This document shows positions 25,686-40,600 of a stretch of DNA of 64,000 nt, one piece after another. The notes below the pieces were generated by a model. It saw only the letters and a program-made list of their open reading frames with translations, did no database searches and was not told the origin of the DNA. Both the position numbers and the translations under genes were made by a program. Each line of letters begins with the position of its first letter. Within the stretch, counting starts at the first letter, position 1. The DNA comes from Nematostella vectensis (lineage: Eukaryota; Cnidaria; Anthozoa; Actiniaria; Edwardsiidae): NCBI RefSeq assembly GCF_932526225.1, contig NC_064044.1, positions 14,633,453 through 14,697,452 of the forward strand. Direction: 5' to 3'.

Positions 25686-28600
25686 ATGGAGAGCCAGAGG
25701 TTGCTTGAGCGACTAGGAAAAGCTTTGAAAGACGACATTGGAGGTAGGATCTATTTGCTAAACAAAATTAGAAGAAAAAAGGTTTTCGCAATGCCAAGGC
25801 GATCAATACGGTCCATCTTATTTATAAGTTACTTATCTTACTTCTTGTTGCCTTTTAAATAAGGATTACAAGCGCGACTGGAAGGGGTGCAGAGTCTTAA
25901 TGAGGACCTCCGGAAATCAAATGAAAAAATGATGCAGAATTTAGAAAGGTAAGCTTAGCATATTTTCTTTTGAAGGCACATTAGATCGTTTCCGGTGCTT
26001 TTTACTCCTATCAACTTTTCGTCTTGTTCAACTTACCAGCTGTAATGCCAAGATTGGAGCTCTTGAAAAGGACAACCAGTATTTGAATGCAAAGATTAAG
26101 AGGTAATAGCAAATAGCATTTTTGTCATTGAACTTTTTACAAGAAGTGAGGGGGGGGGGGGGGGGGGGGGAGTCGAAGAAACAAAGGGTTACCAACCCCC
26201 GAAACACATCCTTGTCAATAAGGCCACATAACAAGAATTAGTGGTTCTGTTTGCTGCCCACATCCAGAATTTGTGCCATAACTTTTTATTTATTACTATT
26301 ATTTTTTTTTTCTTTCTCTGTATAGCCTCTAGAATCATGTGAGTTTCGAGTTTTGCATTCTTAGAAAACAAGAAATCCGATCATACTGTATATCCAAATT
26401 TCTATTTGGGAAACCCTTTCACTGCACTAAAAAGTGTAAAAATAGTACTTATGATTGGATGAAAAGCCTCATTTTCAGATTAGAAGTAAAACAAAATAAA
26501 AATAAAAATTGCATGACCACATGCTCCTGAGGAAGAAATAGTAAAAATCAAGAAAAAAAATATTGAAATTGAATTAGGGTATCAAGACAACATTATGCAT
26601 AATGCATGTTGCTACCATAACAGGAAACAAGAAGAGATGCATCGTAAAGACTTGTGGTGGGACAAATACAGAAACACAGCCGAGGTCATGATAAAAAGTG
26701 AGAAAATAACTTATAGGTTCCTGAGAAACAGGCTATATTAAAAGTTTTCAGCCCGAACCATACTGTATCAGACGGGTTGAGCCATACTGTGCCAGACGGG
26801 TTGAGCCATACTGTGTCAGACGGGTTGGGCCATACTGTGCCAGGCGGGTTGGGCCATACTGTATCAGACGGGTTGAGCCATACTGTATCAGACGGGTTGG
26901 GCCATACTGTGCCAGACGGGTTGGGCCATACTGTGTCAGACGGGTTGAGCCATACTGTGCCAGACGGGTTGAGCCATACTGTGCCAGACGGGTTGAGCAA
27001 TACTGTATCAGACGGGTTGAGCCATACTGTGTCAGACGGGTTGAGCCATACTGTGCCAGACGGGTTAAGCTATACTGTGCCAGACGGGTTAAGCTATACT
27101 GTGCCAGACGGGTTGAGGCATACTGTGCCAGACGGGTTGGGCCATACTGTGCCAGACGGGTTGGGCCATACTGTGCCAGACGGGTTGAGCCATACTGTAT
27201 CAGACGGGTTGAGCAATACTGTATCAGACGGGTTGAGCCATACTGTGTCAGACGGGTTGAGCCATACTGTGCCAGACGGGTTAAGCTATACTGTGCCAGA
27301 CAGGTTGAGGCATACTGTGCCAGACGGGTTGGGCCATACTGTGCCAGACGGGTTGGGCCATACTGTGCCAGACGGGTTGAGCCATACTGTGCCAGACGGG
27401 TTGAGCCATACTGTGCCAGACGGGTTGAGCAATACTGTATCAGACGGGTTAAACCATACTGTGTCAGACGGGTTGAGCCATACTGTGCCAGACGGGTTGA
27501 GCCATACTGTGCCAGACGGGTTGAGCCATACTGTGCCAGACGGGTTGAGCCATACTGTGCCAGACGGGTTGAGCCATACTGTGTCAGACGGGTTGAGCCA
27601 TACTGTGCCAGACGGGTTGAGCCATACTGTGCCAGACGGGTTGGGCCATACTGTGTCAGACGGGTTGAGCCATACTGTGTCAGACGGGTTGAGCCATACT
27701 GTGTCAGACGGGTTGAGCCATACTGTGCCAGACGGGTTGAGCCATACTGTATCAGACGGGTTGAGCCATACTGTGCCAGACGGGTTGAGCCATACTGTGT
27801 CAGACGGGTTGAACCATACTGTGCCAGACGGGTTGAGCCATACTGTGCCAGACGGGTTGAGCCATACTGTGTCAGACGGGTTGGGCCATACTGTGTCAGA
27901 CGGGTTAAGCTATACTGTGTCAGACGGGTTGAGCCATACTGTGTCAGATGGGTTGGGCCATACTGTGCCAGACGGGTTGAGCCATACTGTGCTAGACGGG
28001 TTGAGCCATACTGTGCCAGACGGGTTGGGCCATACTGTGTCAGACGGGTTGGGCCATACTGTGCCAGGCGGGTTGGGCCATACTGTACCAGACGGGTTGG
28101 GCCATACTGTGCCAGACGGGTTGAGCCATACTGTGCCAGACGGGTTGAGCAATACTGTGTCAGACGGGTTGAGCCATACTGTGTCAGACGGGTTGAACCA
28201 TACTGTGCCAGACGGGTTGAGGCATACTGTATCAGACGGGTTGAGCCATACTGTGTCAGACGGGTTGAGCCATACTTTGTCAGACGGGTTGAGCAATACT
28301 GTGCCAGACGGGTTGGGCCATACTGTGTCAGACGGGTTGAGCAATACTGTGCCAGACGGGTTGGGCCATACTGTGTCAGACGGGTTGGGCCATACTGTGT
28401 CAGACGGGTTGAGCCATACTGTGCCAGACGGGTTGAGCCATACTGTGCCAGACGGGTTGAGCCATACTGTGCCAGACGGGTTGAGCCATACTGTGTCAGA
28501 CGGGTTGAGCCATACTGTGTCAGACGGGTTGAGCCATACTGTGCCAGACGGGTTGAGCCATACTGTGTCAGACGGGTTGAGCAATACTGTGTCAGACGGG

Positions 28601-31600
28601 TTGGGCCATACTGTGCCAGACGGGTTGGGCCATACTGTGTCAGACGGGTTGGGCCATACTGTGCCAGACGGGTTGGGCCATACTGTGCCAGACGGGTTGG
28701 GCCATACTGTGTCAGACGGGTTGGGCCATACTGTGTCAGACGGGTTGGGCCATACTGTGTCAGACGGGTTGGGCCATACTGTGTCAGACGGGTTGGGCCA
28801 TACTGTGTCAGACGGGTTGGGCCATACTGTGTCAGACGGGTTGAACCATACTGTGTCAGACGGGTTGAGCAATACTGTGTCAGACGGGTTGGGCCATACT
28901 GTGTCAGACGGGTTGGGCCATACTGTGTCAGACGGGTTGAGCAATACTGTGTCAGACGGGTTAAGCTATACTGTGCCAGACGGGTTGAGCCATACTGTGT
29001 CAGACGGGTTGAGCCATACTGTGTCAGACGGGTTGAGCCATACTGTGCCAGACGGGTTGAGCCATACTGTGTCAGACGGGTTGAGCAATACTGTGCCAGA
29101 CGGGTTGGGCCATACTGTGTCAGACGGGTTGGGCCATACTGTGCCAGACGGGTTGGGCCATACTGTGTCAGACGGGTTGGGCCATACTGTGCCAGACGGG
29201 TTGGGCCATACTGTGTCAGACGGGTTGGGCCATACTGTGTCAGACGGGTTGGGCCATACTGTGTCAGACGGGTTGGGCCATACTGTGTCAGACGGGTTGA
29301 ACCATACTGTGTCAGACAGTTGAGCAATACTGTGTCAGACGGGTTGGGCCATACTGTGTCAGACGGGTTGGGCCATACTGTACCAGACGGGTTGGGCCAT
29401 ACTGTACCAGACGGGTTGAGCCATACTGTGTCAGACGGGTTGAACCATACTGTGTCAGACGGGTTGAGCCATACTGTGCCAGACAGGTTGGGCCATACTG
29501 TGCCAGACGGGTTGAGCCATACTGTGCCAGACGGGTTGGGCCATACTGTGCCAGACGGGTTGGGCCATACTGTGCCAGACGGGTTGGGCCATACTGTGTC
29601 AGACGGGTTGGGCCATACTGTGCCAGACGGGTTGGGCCATACTGTGTCAGACGGGTTGGGCCATACTGTGCCAGACGGGTTGGGCCATACTGTGCCAGAC
29701 GGGTTGAGGCAAACTGTGCCAGACGGGTTGGGCCATACTGTGCCAGACGGGTTGGGTCATACTGTGCCAGACGGGTTGAGGCAAACTGTGCCAGACGGGT
29801 TGAGCCATACTGTGTCAGACGGGTTGGGCCATGCTGTGTCAGACGGGTTGAGCCATACTGTGTCAGACGGGTTGAGCCATACTGTGCCAGACGGGTTGGG
29901 CCATACTGTGCCAGACGGGTTGAGCCATACTGTGCCAGACGGGTTGGGCCATACTGTGTCAGACGGGTTGGGCCATACTGTGCCAGACGAGTTGAGGCAT
30001 ACTGTGCCAGACGGGTTGAGCCATACTGTGCCAGACGGGTTGAGCCATACTGTGGCAGACGGGTTGGGCCATACTGTGCCAGACGGGTTGGGCCATACTG
30101 TGTCAGACGGGTTGGGCCATACTGTGTCAGACGGGTTGGGCCATACTGTGCCAGACGGGTTGGGCCATACTGTGCCAGACGGGTTGAGCCATACTGTGCC
30201 AGACGGGTTGGGCCATACTGTGTCAGACGGGTTGGGCCATACTGTGCCAGACGGGTTGAGCCATACTGTGTCAGACGGGTTGAGCCATACTGTGCCAGAC
30301 GGGTTGGGCCATACTGTGCCAGACGGGTTGAGCCATACTGTGCCAGACGGGTTGGGCCATACTGTGTCAGACGGGTTGGGCCATACTGTGCCAGACGGGT
30401 TGAGGCATACTGTGCCAGACGGGTTGAGCCATACTGTGCCAGACGGGTTGAGCCATACTGTGTCAGACGGGTTGGGCCATACTGTGCCAGACGGGTTGAG
30501 GCATACTGTGTCAGACGGGTTGGGCCATACTGTGTCAGACGGGTTGGGCCATACTGTGCCAGACGGGTTGAGGCATACTGTGCCAGACGGGTTGAGCCAT
30601 ACTGTGCCAGACGGGTTGGGCCATACTGTGTCAGACGGGTTGGGCCATACTGTACCAGACGGGTTGAGCCATACTGTGTCAGACGGGTTGGGCCATACTG
30701 TGTCAGACGGGTTGAGCCATACTGTTTCAGACGGGTTGAGCAATTCTGTGTCAGACGGGTTGAGGCATACTGTGTCAGACGGGTTGGGCCATACTGTGTC
30801 AGACGGGTTGAACCATACTGTGCCAGACGGGTTGAGGCATACTGTGTCAGACGGGTTGAGGCATACTGTGCCAGACGGGTTGAGCAATACTGTGCCAGAC
30901 GGGTTGGGCCATACTGTATCAGACGGGTTGAGCCATACTGTATCAGACGGGTTGAGCCATACTGTGCCAGACGGGTTGAGGCATACTGTGTCAGACGGGT
31001 TGGGCCATACTGTGTCAGACGGGTTGGGCCATACTGTATCAGACGGGTTGAGCCATACTGTATCAGACGGGTTGAGCCATACTGTGCCAGACGGGTTGGG
31101 CCATACTGTGTCAGACGGGTTGAACCATACTGTGCCAGATGGGTTGAGGCATACTGTGCCAGATGGGTTGAGGCATACTGTGTCAGACGGGTTGGGCCAT
31201 ACTGTGTCAGACGGGTTGGGCCATACTGTGCCAGACGGGTTGAGGCATACTGTGCCAGACGGGTTGGGCCATACTGTGTCAGACGGGTTGGGCCATACTG
31301 TGCCAGACGGGTTGGGCCATACTGTGTCAGACGGGTTGAGCCATACTGTGCCAGACGGGTTAAGCTATACTGTGCCAGACGGGTTGGGCCATACTGTGCC
31401 AGACGAGTTGAGGCTCCTGAACCACAGTGTTCACGCCTTTTCCTAAAACACTGGCATACTCTCAAAGAGTTTTGTCTCGAGTTTAACCATTTAATTAGCC
31501 ACTGTAGCAATAATTCTGCATAGTACTTTAGCAAGAGTTTTTCACAATGCATTCTAGGTTGGTTTCTTTTTTCATATGTTACCCTGGGTATACCCTGTTT

Positions 31601-34600
31601 TTCGTCTTCAAGCAATTCTTGATTTGTTCTGTTACAGTAGAGTCACTAAAACAGCTCAAGCATAAACTGAATATGATTGCTCCATGGTTCACAGGATTGA
31701 GGACTCTTGGGACGTTCCCTGCAGGAGTGCTCCATGAGTTGAGTAGAGATCTAGTGGACATCATGTGAGTATGTAGACCTAGTGGACATCATGTGAGTAT
31801 GTAGACCTAGTGGACATCATGTGAGTATGTAGACCTAGTGGACATCATGTGATTGTGTAGACCTAGTGGACATCATGTGAATATGTAGACCTAGTGGACA
31901 TCATGTGAGTATGTAGACCTAGTGGACATCATGTGAGTATGTAGACCTAGTGGACATGATGTGAGTATGTAGACCTAGTGGACATCATGTGAGTATGTAG
32001 ACCTAGTGGACATCATGTGAGTATGTAGACCTAGTGGACATCATGTGTGTATGTAGACCTAGTGGACGTCATGTGAGTATGTAGACCTAGTGGACATCAT
32101 GTGAGTAGACCTAGTGGACATCATGTGAGTATGTAGACCTAGAGGACATCATGTGAGTATGTAGACCTAGTGGACATCATGTGAGTGTGTAGACCTAGAG
32201 GACATCATGTGAGTATGTAGACCTAGTGGACATCATGTGAGTAGACCTAGTGGACATCATGTGAGTATGTAGACCTAGTGGACATCATGTGAGTATGTAG
32301 ACCTAGTGGACATCATGTGAGTATGTAGACCTAGTGGACATCATGTGAGTATGTAGACCTAGTGAACATCATGTGAGTAGACCTAGTGGACATCATGTGA
32401 GTATGTAGACCTAGTGGACATCATGTGAGTATGTAGACCTAGTGGACATCATGTGTGTATGTAGACCTAGTGGACGTCATGTGAGTATGTAGACCTAGTG
32501 GACATCATGTGAGTAGACCTAGTGGACATCATGTGAGTATGTAGACCTAGTGGACATCATGTGAGTATGTAGACCTAGAGGACATCATGTGAGTATGTAG
32601 ACCTAGTGGACATCATGTGAGTAGACCTAGTGGACATCATGTGAGTATGTAGACCTAGAGGACATCATGTGAGTATGTAGACCTAGTGGACATCATGTGA
32701 GTAGACCTAGTGGACATCATGTGAATATGTAGACATAGTGGACATCATGTGAGTATGTAGACCTAGTGGACATCATGTGAGTATGTAGACCTAGTGGACA
32801 TCATGTAAGTATGTAGACCTAGTGGACATCATGTAAGTATGTAGACATAGTGGACATCATGTGAGTGTGTAGACCCAGTGGACATCATGTGAGTATGTAG
32901 ACATAGCGGACATCATGTAAGTAGACCTAGTGGACATCATGTGAGTATGTAGACCTAGTGGACATCATGTGAGTATGTAGACCTAGTGGACATCATGTGA
33001 GTATGTAGACCTAGAGGACATCATGTGAGTATGTAGACCTAGTGGACATCATGTGAGTATGTAGGCCTAGTGGACATCATGTGAGTGAGTAGACCTAGTG
33101 GACATCATGTGAGTATGTAGACCTAGTGGACATCATGTGAGTGTGTAGATGTAGTGGACATCATGTGAGTGTGTAGAACAAGCGGACATCATGTGAGTAT
33201 GTAGACCTAGTGGACATCATGTGAGTATGTAGACCTAGTGGACATCATGTGAGTATGTAGGCCTAGTGGACATCATGTGAGTAGACCTAGTGGACATCAT
33301 GTGAGTATGTAGGCCTAGTGGACATCATGTGAGTATGTAGACCTAGTGGACATCATGTGAGTGTGTAGATGTAGTGGACATCATGTGAGTATGTAGACCT
33401 AGTGGACATCATGTGAGTATGTAGACCTAGTGGACATCATGTGAGTATGTAGGCCTAGTGGACATCATGTGAGTAGACCTAGTGGACATCATGTGAGTAT
33501 GTAGACCTACTGAACATCATGTGAGTATGTAGACCTAGTGGACATCATGTGAGTATGTAGACCTAGTGGACATCATGTGAGTATGTAGACCTTGTGGACA
33601 TCATGTGAGAATGTAGACCTAGTGGACATCATGTGAGTAGACCTAGTGGACATCATGTGAGTATGTGTAAGCCTAGTGGACATCATGTGAGTATGTAGAC
33701 ATAGTGGACATCATGTGAGTATATAGACCTAGTGGACATCATGTGAGTATGTAGACCTAGTGGACATCATGTGAGTATGTAGACCTTGTGGACATCATGT
33801 GAGTATGTAGACCTAGTGGACATCATGTGAGTATGTAGACCTAGTGGACATCATGTAAGTATGTAGAACAAGCGGACATCATGTGAGTATGTAGACATAG
33901 TGGACATCATGTGAGTATGTAGACCTAGTTGACATCATGTGAGTATGTAGACCTAGTGGACATCATGTGAGTATGTAGACCTAGTGGACATCATGTGAGT
34001 GTGTAGACCTAGTGGGCATCATGTGAGTATGTGTAGACATAGTGGACATCATGTGAGTATGTAGACCTAGTGGACATCATGTGAGTATGTGTAGACATAG
34101 TGGACATCATGTGAGTATGTAGACATAGTGGACATCATATGAGTATGTAGACCTAGTGGACATCATGTGAGTATGTAGACCTACTGAACATCATGTGAGT
34201 ATGTAGACCTAGAGGACATCATGTGAGTATGTAGACCTACTGAACATCATGTGAGTATGTAGACCTAGAGGACATCATGTGAGTATGTAGACCTAGTGGA
34301 CATCATGTGAGTCTGTAGATGTAGTGGACATCATGTGAGTATGTAGACCTTGTGGACATCATGTGAGTATGTAGACCTAGTGGACATCATGTGAGTATGT
34401 GTAGACATAGTGGACATCATGTGAGTATGTAGACATAGTGGACATCATATGAGTATGTAGACCTAGTGGACATCATGTGAGTATGTAGACCTACTGAACA
34501 TCATGTGAGTATGTAGACCTAGAGGACATCATGTGAGTATGTAGACCTAGTGGACATCATGTGAGTATGTAGACCTAGAGGACATCATGTGAGTATGTAG

Positions 34601-37600
34601 ACCTAGTGGACATCATGTGAGTATGTAGACCTAGTGGACATCATGTGAGTATGTAGACCTAGTGGACATCATGTGAGTATGTAGACCTAGTGGACATCAT
34701 GTGAGTATGTAGACCTAGTGGACATCATGTGAGTATGTAGACCTAGAGGACATCATGTGAGTATGTAGACCTAGTGGACATCATGTGAGTATGTAGACCT
34801 AGTGGACATCATGTGAGTATGTAGGCCTAGTGGACATCATGTGAGTATGTAGACCTAGTGGACATCATGTGAGTATGTAGACCTAGAGGACATCATGTGA
34901 GTATGTAGACCTAGTGGACATCATGTGAGTCTGTAGATGTAGTGGACATCATGTGAGTATGTAGACCTAGTGGACATCATGTGAGTATGTAGACCTAGTG
35001 GACATCATGTGAGTATGTAGACCTAGTGGGCATCATGTGAGTATGTAGACCTAGTGGACATCATGTGAGTCTGTAGATGTAGTGGACATCATGTGAGTAT
35101 GTAGACCTAGTGGACATCATGTGAGTAGACCTAGTGGACATCATGTGAGTATGTAGACCTACTGAACATCATGTGAGTATGTAGACCTAGAGGACATCAT
35201 GTGAGTATGTAGACCTAGTGGACATCATGTGAGTGTGTAGACCTAGTGGGCATCATGTGAGTATGTGTAGACATAGTGGACATCATGTGAGTATGTAGAC
35301 CTAGTGGACATCATGTGAGTATGTGTAGACATAGTGGACATCATGTGAGTATGTAGACATAGTGGACATCATGTGAGTATGTAGACATAGTGGACATCAT
35401 GTGAGTATGTAGACCTAGTGGACATCATGTGAGTATGTAGACCTAGTGGACATCATGTGTGTAGACCTAGTGGACATCATGTGAGTATGTAGACCTAGTG
35501 GACATCATGTGAGTATGTAGACCTAGTGGACATCATGTGAGTATGTAGACCTTGTGGACATCATGTGAGTATGTAGACCTAGTGGACATCATGTGAATAT
35601 GTAGACCTAGTGGACATCATGTGAGTAGACCTAGTGGACATCATGTGAGTATGTAGACCTAGTGGACATGATGTGAGTATGTAGACCTAGTGGACATCAT
35701 GTGAGTATGTAGACCTAGTGGACATCATGTAAGTATGTAGAACAAGCGGACATCATGTGAGTATGTAGACCTAGTGGACATCATGTGAGTATGTAGACCT
35801 AGTGGACATCATGTAAGTATGTAGAACAAGCGGACATCATGTGAGTATGTAGACATAGTGGACATCATGTGAGTATGTAGACCTAGTTGACATCATGTGA
35901 GTATGTAGACCTAGTGGACATCATGTGAGTATGTAGACCTAGTGGACATCATGTGAGTATGTAGACCTAGAGGACATCATGTGAGTATGTAGACCTAGTG
36001 GACATCATGTGAGTATGTAGGCCTAGTGGACATCATGTGAGTAGACCTAGTGGACATCATGTGAGTATGTAGACCTAGTGGACATCATGTGAGTATGTAG
36101 ACCTAGAGGACATCATGTGAGTATGTAGACCTAGTGGACATCATGTGAGTGTGTAGACCTAGTGGACATCATGTGAGTATGTAGACCTAGTGGACATCAT
36201 GTGATTATGTAGAACTAGTGGGCATCATGTGAGTATGTGTAGACATAGTGGACATCATGTGAGTATGTAGACCTAGTGGACATCATGTGAGTATGTAGAC
36301 CTAGTGGACATCATGTCAGTATGTAGACCTAGTGGACATCATGTGAGTAGACCTAGTGGACATCATGTGAGTATATAGACCTAGTGGACATCATGTGAGT
36401 ATGTAGACCTAGTGGACATCATGTGAGTATGTAGACCTAGTGGACATCATGTGAGTATGTAGAACAAGCGGACATCATGTGAGTATGTAGACCTAGTGGA
36501 CATCATGTGAGTATGTAGACATAGTGGACATCATGTGAGTATGTAGACCTAGTGGACATCATGTGAGTATGTAGACCTAGTGGACATCATGTAAGTATGT
36601 AGAACAAGCGGACATCATGTGAGTATGTAGACCTAGTGGACATCATGTGAGTATGTAGACCTAGTGGACATCATGTAAGTATGTAGAACAAGCGGACATC
36701 ATGTGAGTATGTAGACATAGTGGACATCATGTGAGTATGTAGACCTAGTGGACATCATGTGAGTATGTAGACCTAGTGGACATCATGTAAGTATGTAGAA
36801 CAAGCGGACATCATGTGAGTGTGTAGACCTAGTGGACATCATGTGAGTATGTAGACCTTGTGGACATCATGTGAGAATGTAGACCTAGTTGACATCATGT
36901 GAGTATGTAGACCTAGTGGACATCATGTGAGTATGTAGACCTAGTGGACATCATGTGAGTATGTAGACCTAGTGGACATCATGTGAGTATGTAGACCTAG
37001 TGGACATCATGTAAGTATGTAGAACAAGCGGACATCATGTGAGTATGTAGACATAGTGGACATCATGTGAGTATGTAGACCTAGTGGACATCATGTGAGT
37101 ATGTTGACCTAGTGGACATCATGTAAGTATGTAGAACAAGCGGACATAATGTGAGTGTGTAGACCTTGTGGACATCATGTGAGAATGTAGACCTAGTGGA
37201 CATCATGTGAGTATGTAGACCTTGTGGACATCATGTGAGAATGTAGACCTAGTGGACATCATGTGAGTACAGTATGTAGACCTAGTGGACATCATGTGAG
37301 TATGTAGACCTTGTGGACATCATGTGAGAATGTAGACCTAGTGGACATCATGTGAGTACAGTATGTAGACATAGTGGACATCATGTGAGTATGTAGACCT
37401 AGTGGACATCATGTGAGTATGTAGACCTAGTGGACATCATGTGAGTATGTAGACCTAGTGGACATCATGTGAGTATGTAGACATAGTGGACATCATGTGA
37501 GTATGTAGACCTAGTGGACATCATGTGAGTATGTAGACCTAGTGGACATCATGTGAGTATGTAGACCTAGTGGACATCATGTGAGTATGTAGACCTAGTG

Positions 37601-40600
37601 GACATCATGTGAGTATGTAGACATAGTGGACATCATGTGAGTATGTAGACCCAGTGGACATCATGTGAGTAGACCTAGTGGACATCATGTGAGTAGACCT
37701 AGTGGACATCATGTGAGTAGACCTAGTGGACATCATGTGAGTATGTAGACCTAGTGGACATCATGTGAGTATATAGACCTAGTGGACATCATGTGAGTAT
37801 GTGTAGACATAGTGGACATCATATGAGTATGTAGACCTAGTGGACATCATGTGAGTATGTAGACCTAGTGGACATCATGTGAGTATGTAGACCTAGTGGA
37901 CATCTTGTGAGTATGTAGACCTAGTGGACATCATGTGAGTATGTGTAGACCTAATGGACATCATGTGAGTATGTAGACCTAGTGGACATCATGTGAGTAT
38001 GTGTAGACATAGTGGACATCATGTGAGTATGTAGACCTAGTGGACATCATGTGAGTATGTAGACCTAGTGGACATCATGTGAGTATGTAGACCTAGTGGA
38101 CATCATGTGAGTATGTAGACCTAGTGGACATCATGTGAGTATGTAGACCTAGTGGACATCATGTGAGTATGTAGACCTAGTGGACATCATGTGAGTATGT
38201 AGACCTAGTGGACATCATGTGAGTATGTGTAGACCTAGTGGACATCATGTGAGTAGACCTAGTGGACATCATGTGAGTATGTGTAAGCCTAGTGGACATC
38301 ATGTGAGTATGTAGACATAGTGGACATCATGTGAGTATGTAGACCTAGTGGACATCATGTGAGTATGTAGACCTAGTGGACATCATGTGAGTATGTAGAC
38401 CTAGTGGACATCATGTGAGTATGTAGACCTAGTGGACATCATGTGAGTATGTAGATGTAGTGGACATCATGTGAGTATGTAGACCTAGTGGACATCATGT
38501 GAGTATGTAGATGTAGTGGACATCATGTGAGTATGTGTAGACGTAGTGGACATCATGTCAATAATCCATAAATTCTGGGGAGCTAAAATCTACTGTCTTC
38601 AAATGTTCAAATCTTCATATCTGTTTTTTGGTTGTTTCATGTGAGTTATATCTAACAATAAAAAAATATTTGATTGATAGTCAAATGTTCAAAATTTGAT
38701 AATTGATGTTGTTATTTGGTAGGGAGGAGTCATCAGAGCTATTGTCCTGCACCATGCAAGAAAATGAAGGCAAAAAGATGAGGTTATCAACATCCAAAGG
38801 CCAAAAGAAAATCAGATACTCAGAGGTTTCACCTGAAGGCAGAACAAGCAGCCAATCATCAAGGGACAGACAGAGTAGCCATGGTAACCACAGTAGTCAA
38901 GGATACAATGGCAAGAGATCTCTTGGTTCCAAGGACAAGGTGATTGCCAAATAAAACTAATAATACTGAAATAGATAAAATTACAGTATCTTTTTTATTT
39001 ATTTTACAACACAACCAGATGGATGAAATTATTGTTTCGACCAATCACATGCAAGATTTGCAAACAGTTATGAAGAAATTTGCCTCAAGTTTCAGCACAT
39101 GAATTCTCACTTGATTTGTCAGAAGACTGCTGTTAAGCAAAAAGAAACCAAACAGAGTTTCAAGTAGACCAAGAAACATGAATCCAGATTTTTAGACATG
39201 ATTTTTTCTGGGGTTTTTGTATCTAGGCCTAGTTTCAGGGCAAACATAAAATACCCCTCTTGCTATTCCCCAGGTTAACTCACCAGCTGCAAGAATCAGT
39301 CACAATAAATCAAACTCTATCAATACAAACAAATCCAACAACCCAGCTCGACAGAGATCAGAAGCATCTGATGATGCAGAATTTGACTGCCTGACAAGTA
39401 CACCAATGGTCTCAAGCCAGGCACCAGCACCAGTGATCGATCTTCCAGATTTCAGTATGATAACAGATGGTGCCAGTAGTTCCAAGGATAGGAAGTACGT
39501 CTCACACAGTCTTCCTGTGTCGGACTCACAGTTCCCAATAGACTTGACCCATACCCAGCCGCCATCACCCACTATTCCCAGCAAGGCCGAGTCTGTATTC
39601 AGGGATTCCACGGACACTCTGCTGTCAACGGATCAATCAACTATGGTTTCTGAACAGAAGGGGGCAGGAGTGGAAAGTGAAAAGGAAGAGTTCAGTAAGA
39701 AAAGAGCAAATCATAATTCAAATAATGACTGTAGAGAAACCAAAGGAAAAACAGGTTGTAGTCAGACAAATTCTAAAGGAGCTGAGAACTATTCCCCTTC
39801 TAGAGAAAAAGTAGGATTGAAAAATGATACAGTTCGAGCTGTTGAAGGTAAAGTTGGCCTGCATAAAATTGAATCTGAGGTCACATCACCAAGTATTCTC
39901 CAGCCGGCACCTTCAATGAGGCACAAACAATCAGGCACCTGGCAGGAAAGGAGCACTATATTGTACTCAAATGGGAAACCCCGCCCTAAGAGTGGTGCAG
40001 GTGGCAGTAAGTGTGCTATGGTGGATTTAACACAGGATGACGCAGGGGCGGGGTCAGGCACGCCTTGTGGGACCAAAAGGAAGAGGGCAAGTTCTGATGA
40101 ATCCGAGGTGAGAGTTTATATAACAACACTGATGTACTTAAAATGCACCCAGGGTGTGCCTGGGAGGGTGGGGGAAGGGGGGTTACACAGTCTTACTGTG
40201 TGTTATATGGAAAAAGTATAGAATTTGACCCACATTTTACAGGACTCCATTTTGTGCCTGTTTACACCAATTGAAAATTGAAAAGCTGCAATCTGAGTTA
40301 ATTTATAAAGTAATTCATACATTAGCACCCTCGGCCCGTTGTATGTCATCCAAAGTTATTCCACTTCAGGTCACACAACGCACCACACTATTCAAAGTCC
40401 CATCTAGACCAGTACACAGGGAGACCAACACTGCAGATGACACATCAGCAAGCGTGCTCTTGCTGAGTGATGGGGAGGAGGGGAGACTAGAGACTAGCTG
40501 TCAAGACATGTTTGCTGACAGTGGGGTGGAGCCATCAAGAGATGGACATCGCAGTGATGGTAAATAATTGGTTTTTAGCTTTTGTTTGTTTGTTCTACAA

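Noticed and set aside
26748-31615. Overlapping 700-860-codon ORFs on both strands
   Set aside because: Simple consequence of a stop-free 24-bp unit in a CtIP intron; both strands are open equally, which is not expected of a real gene.
26750-31637. Splice-junction origin for the CtIP intron 4 array
   Set aside because: TACTGTGCCAG looks acceptor-like, but neither the exon 4 donor (AAAAA|GTGAG) nor the exon 5 start (TAGAGTC) matches the unit.
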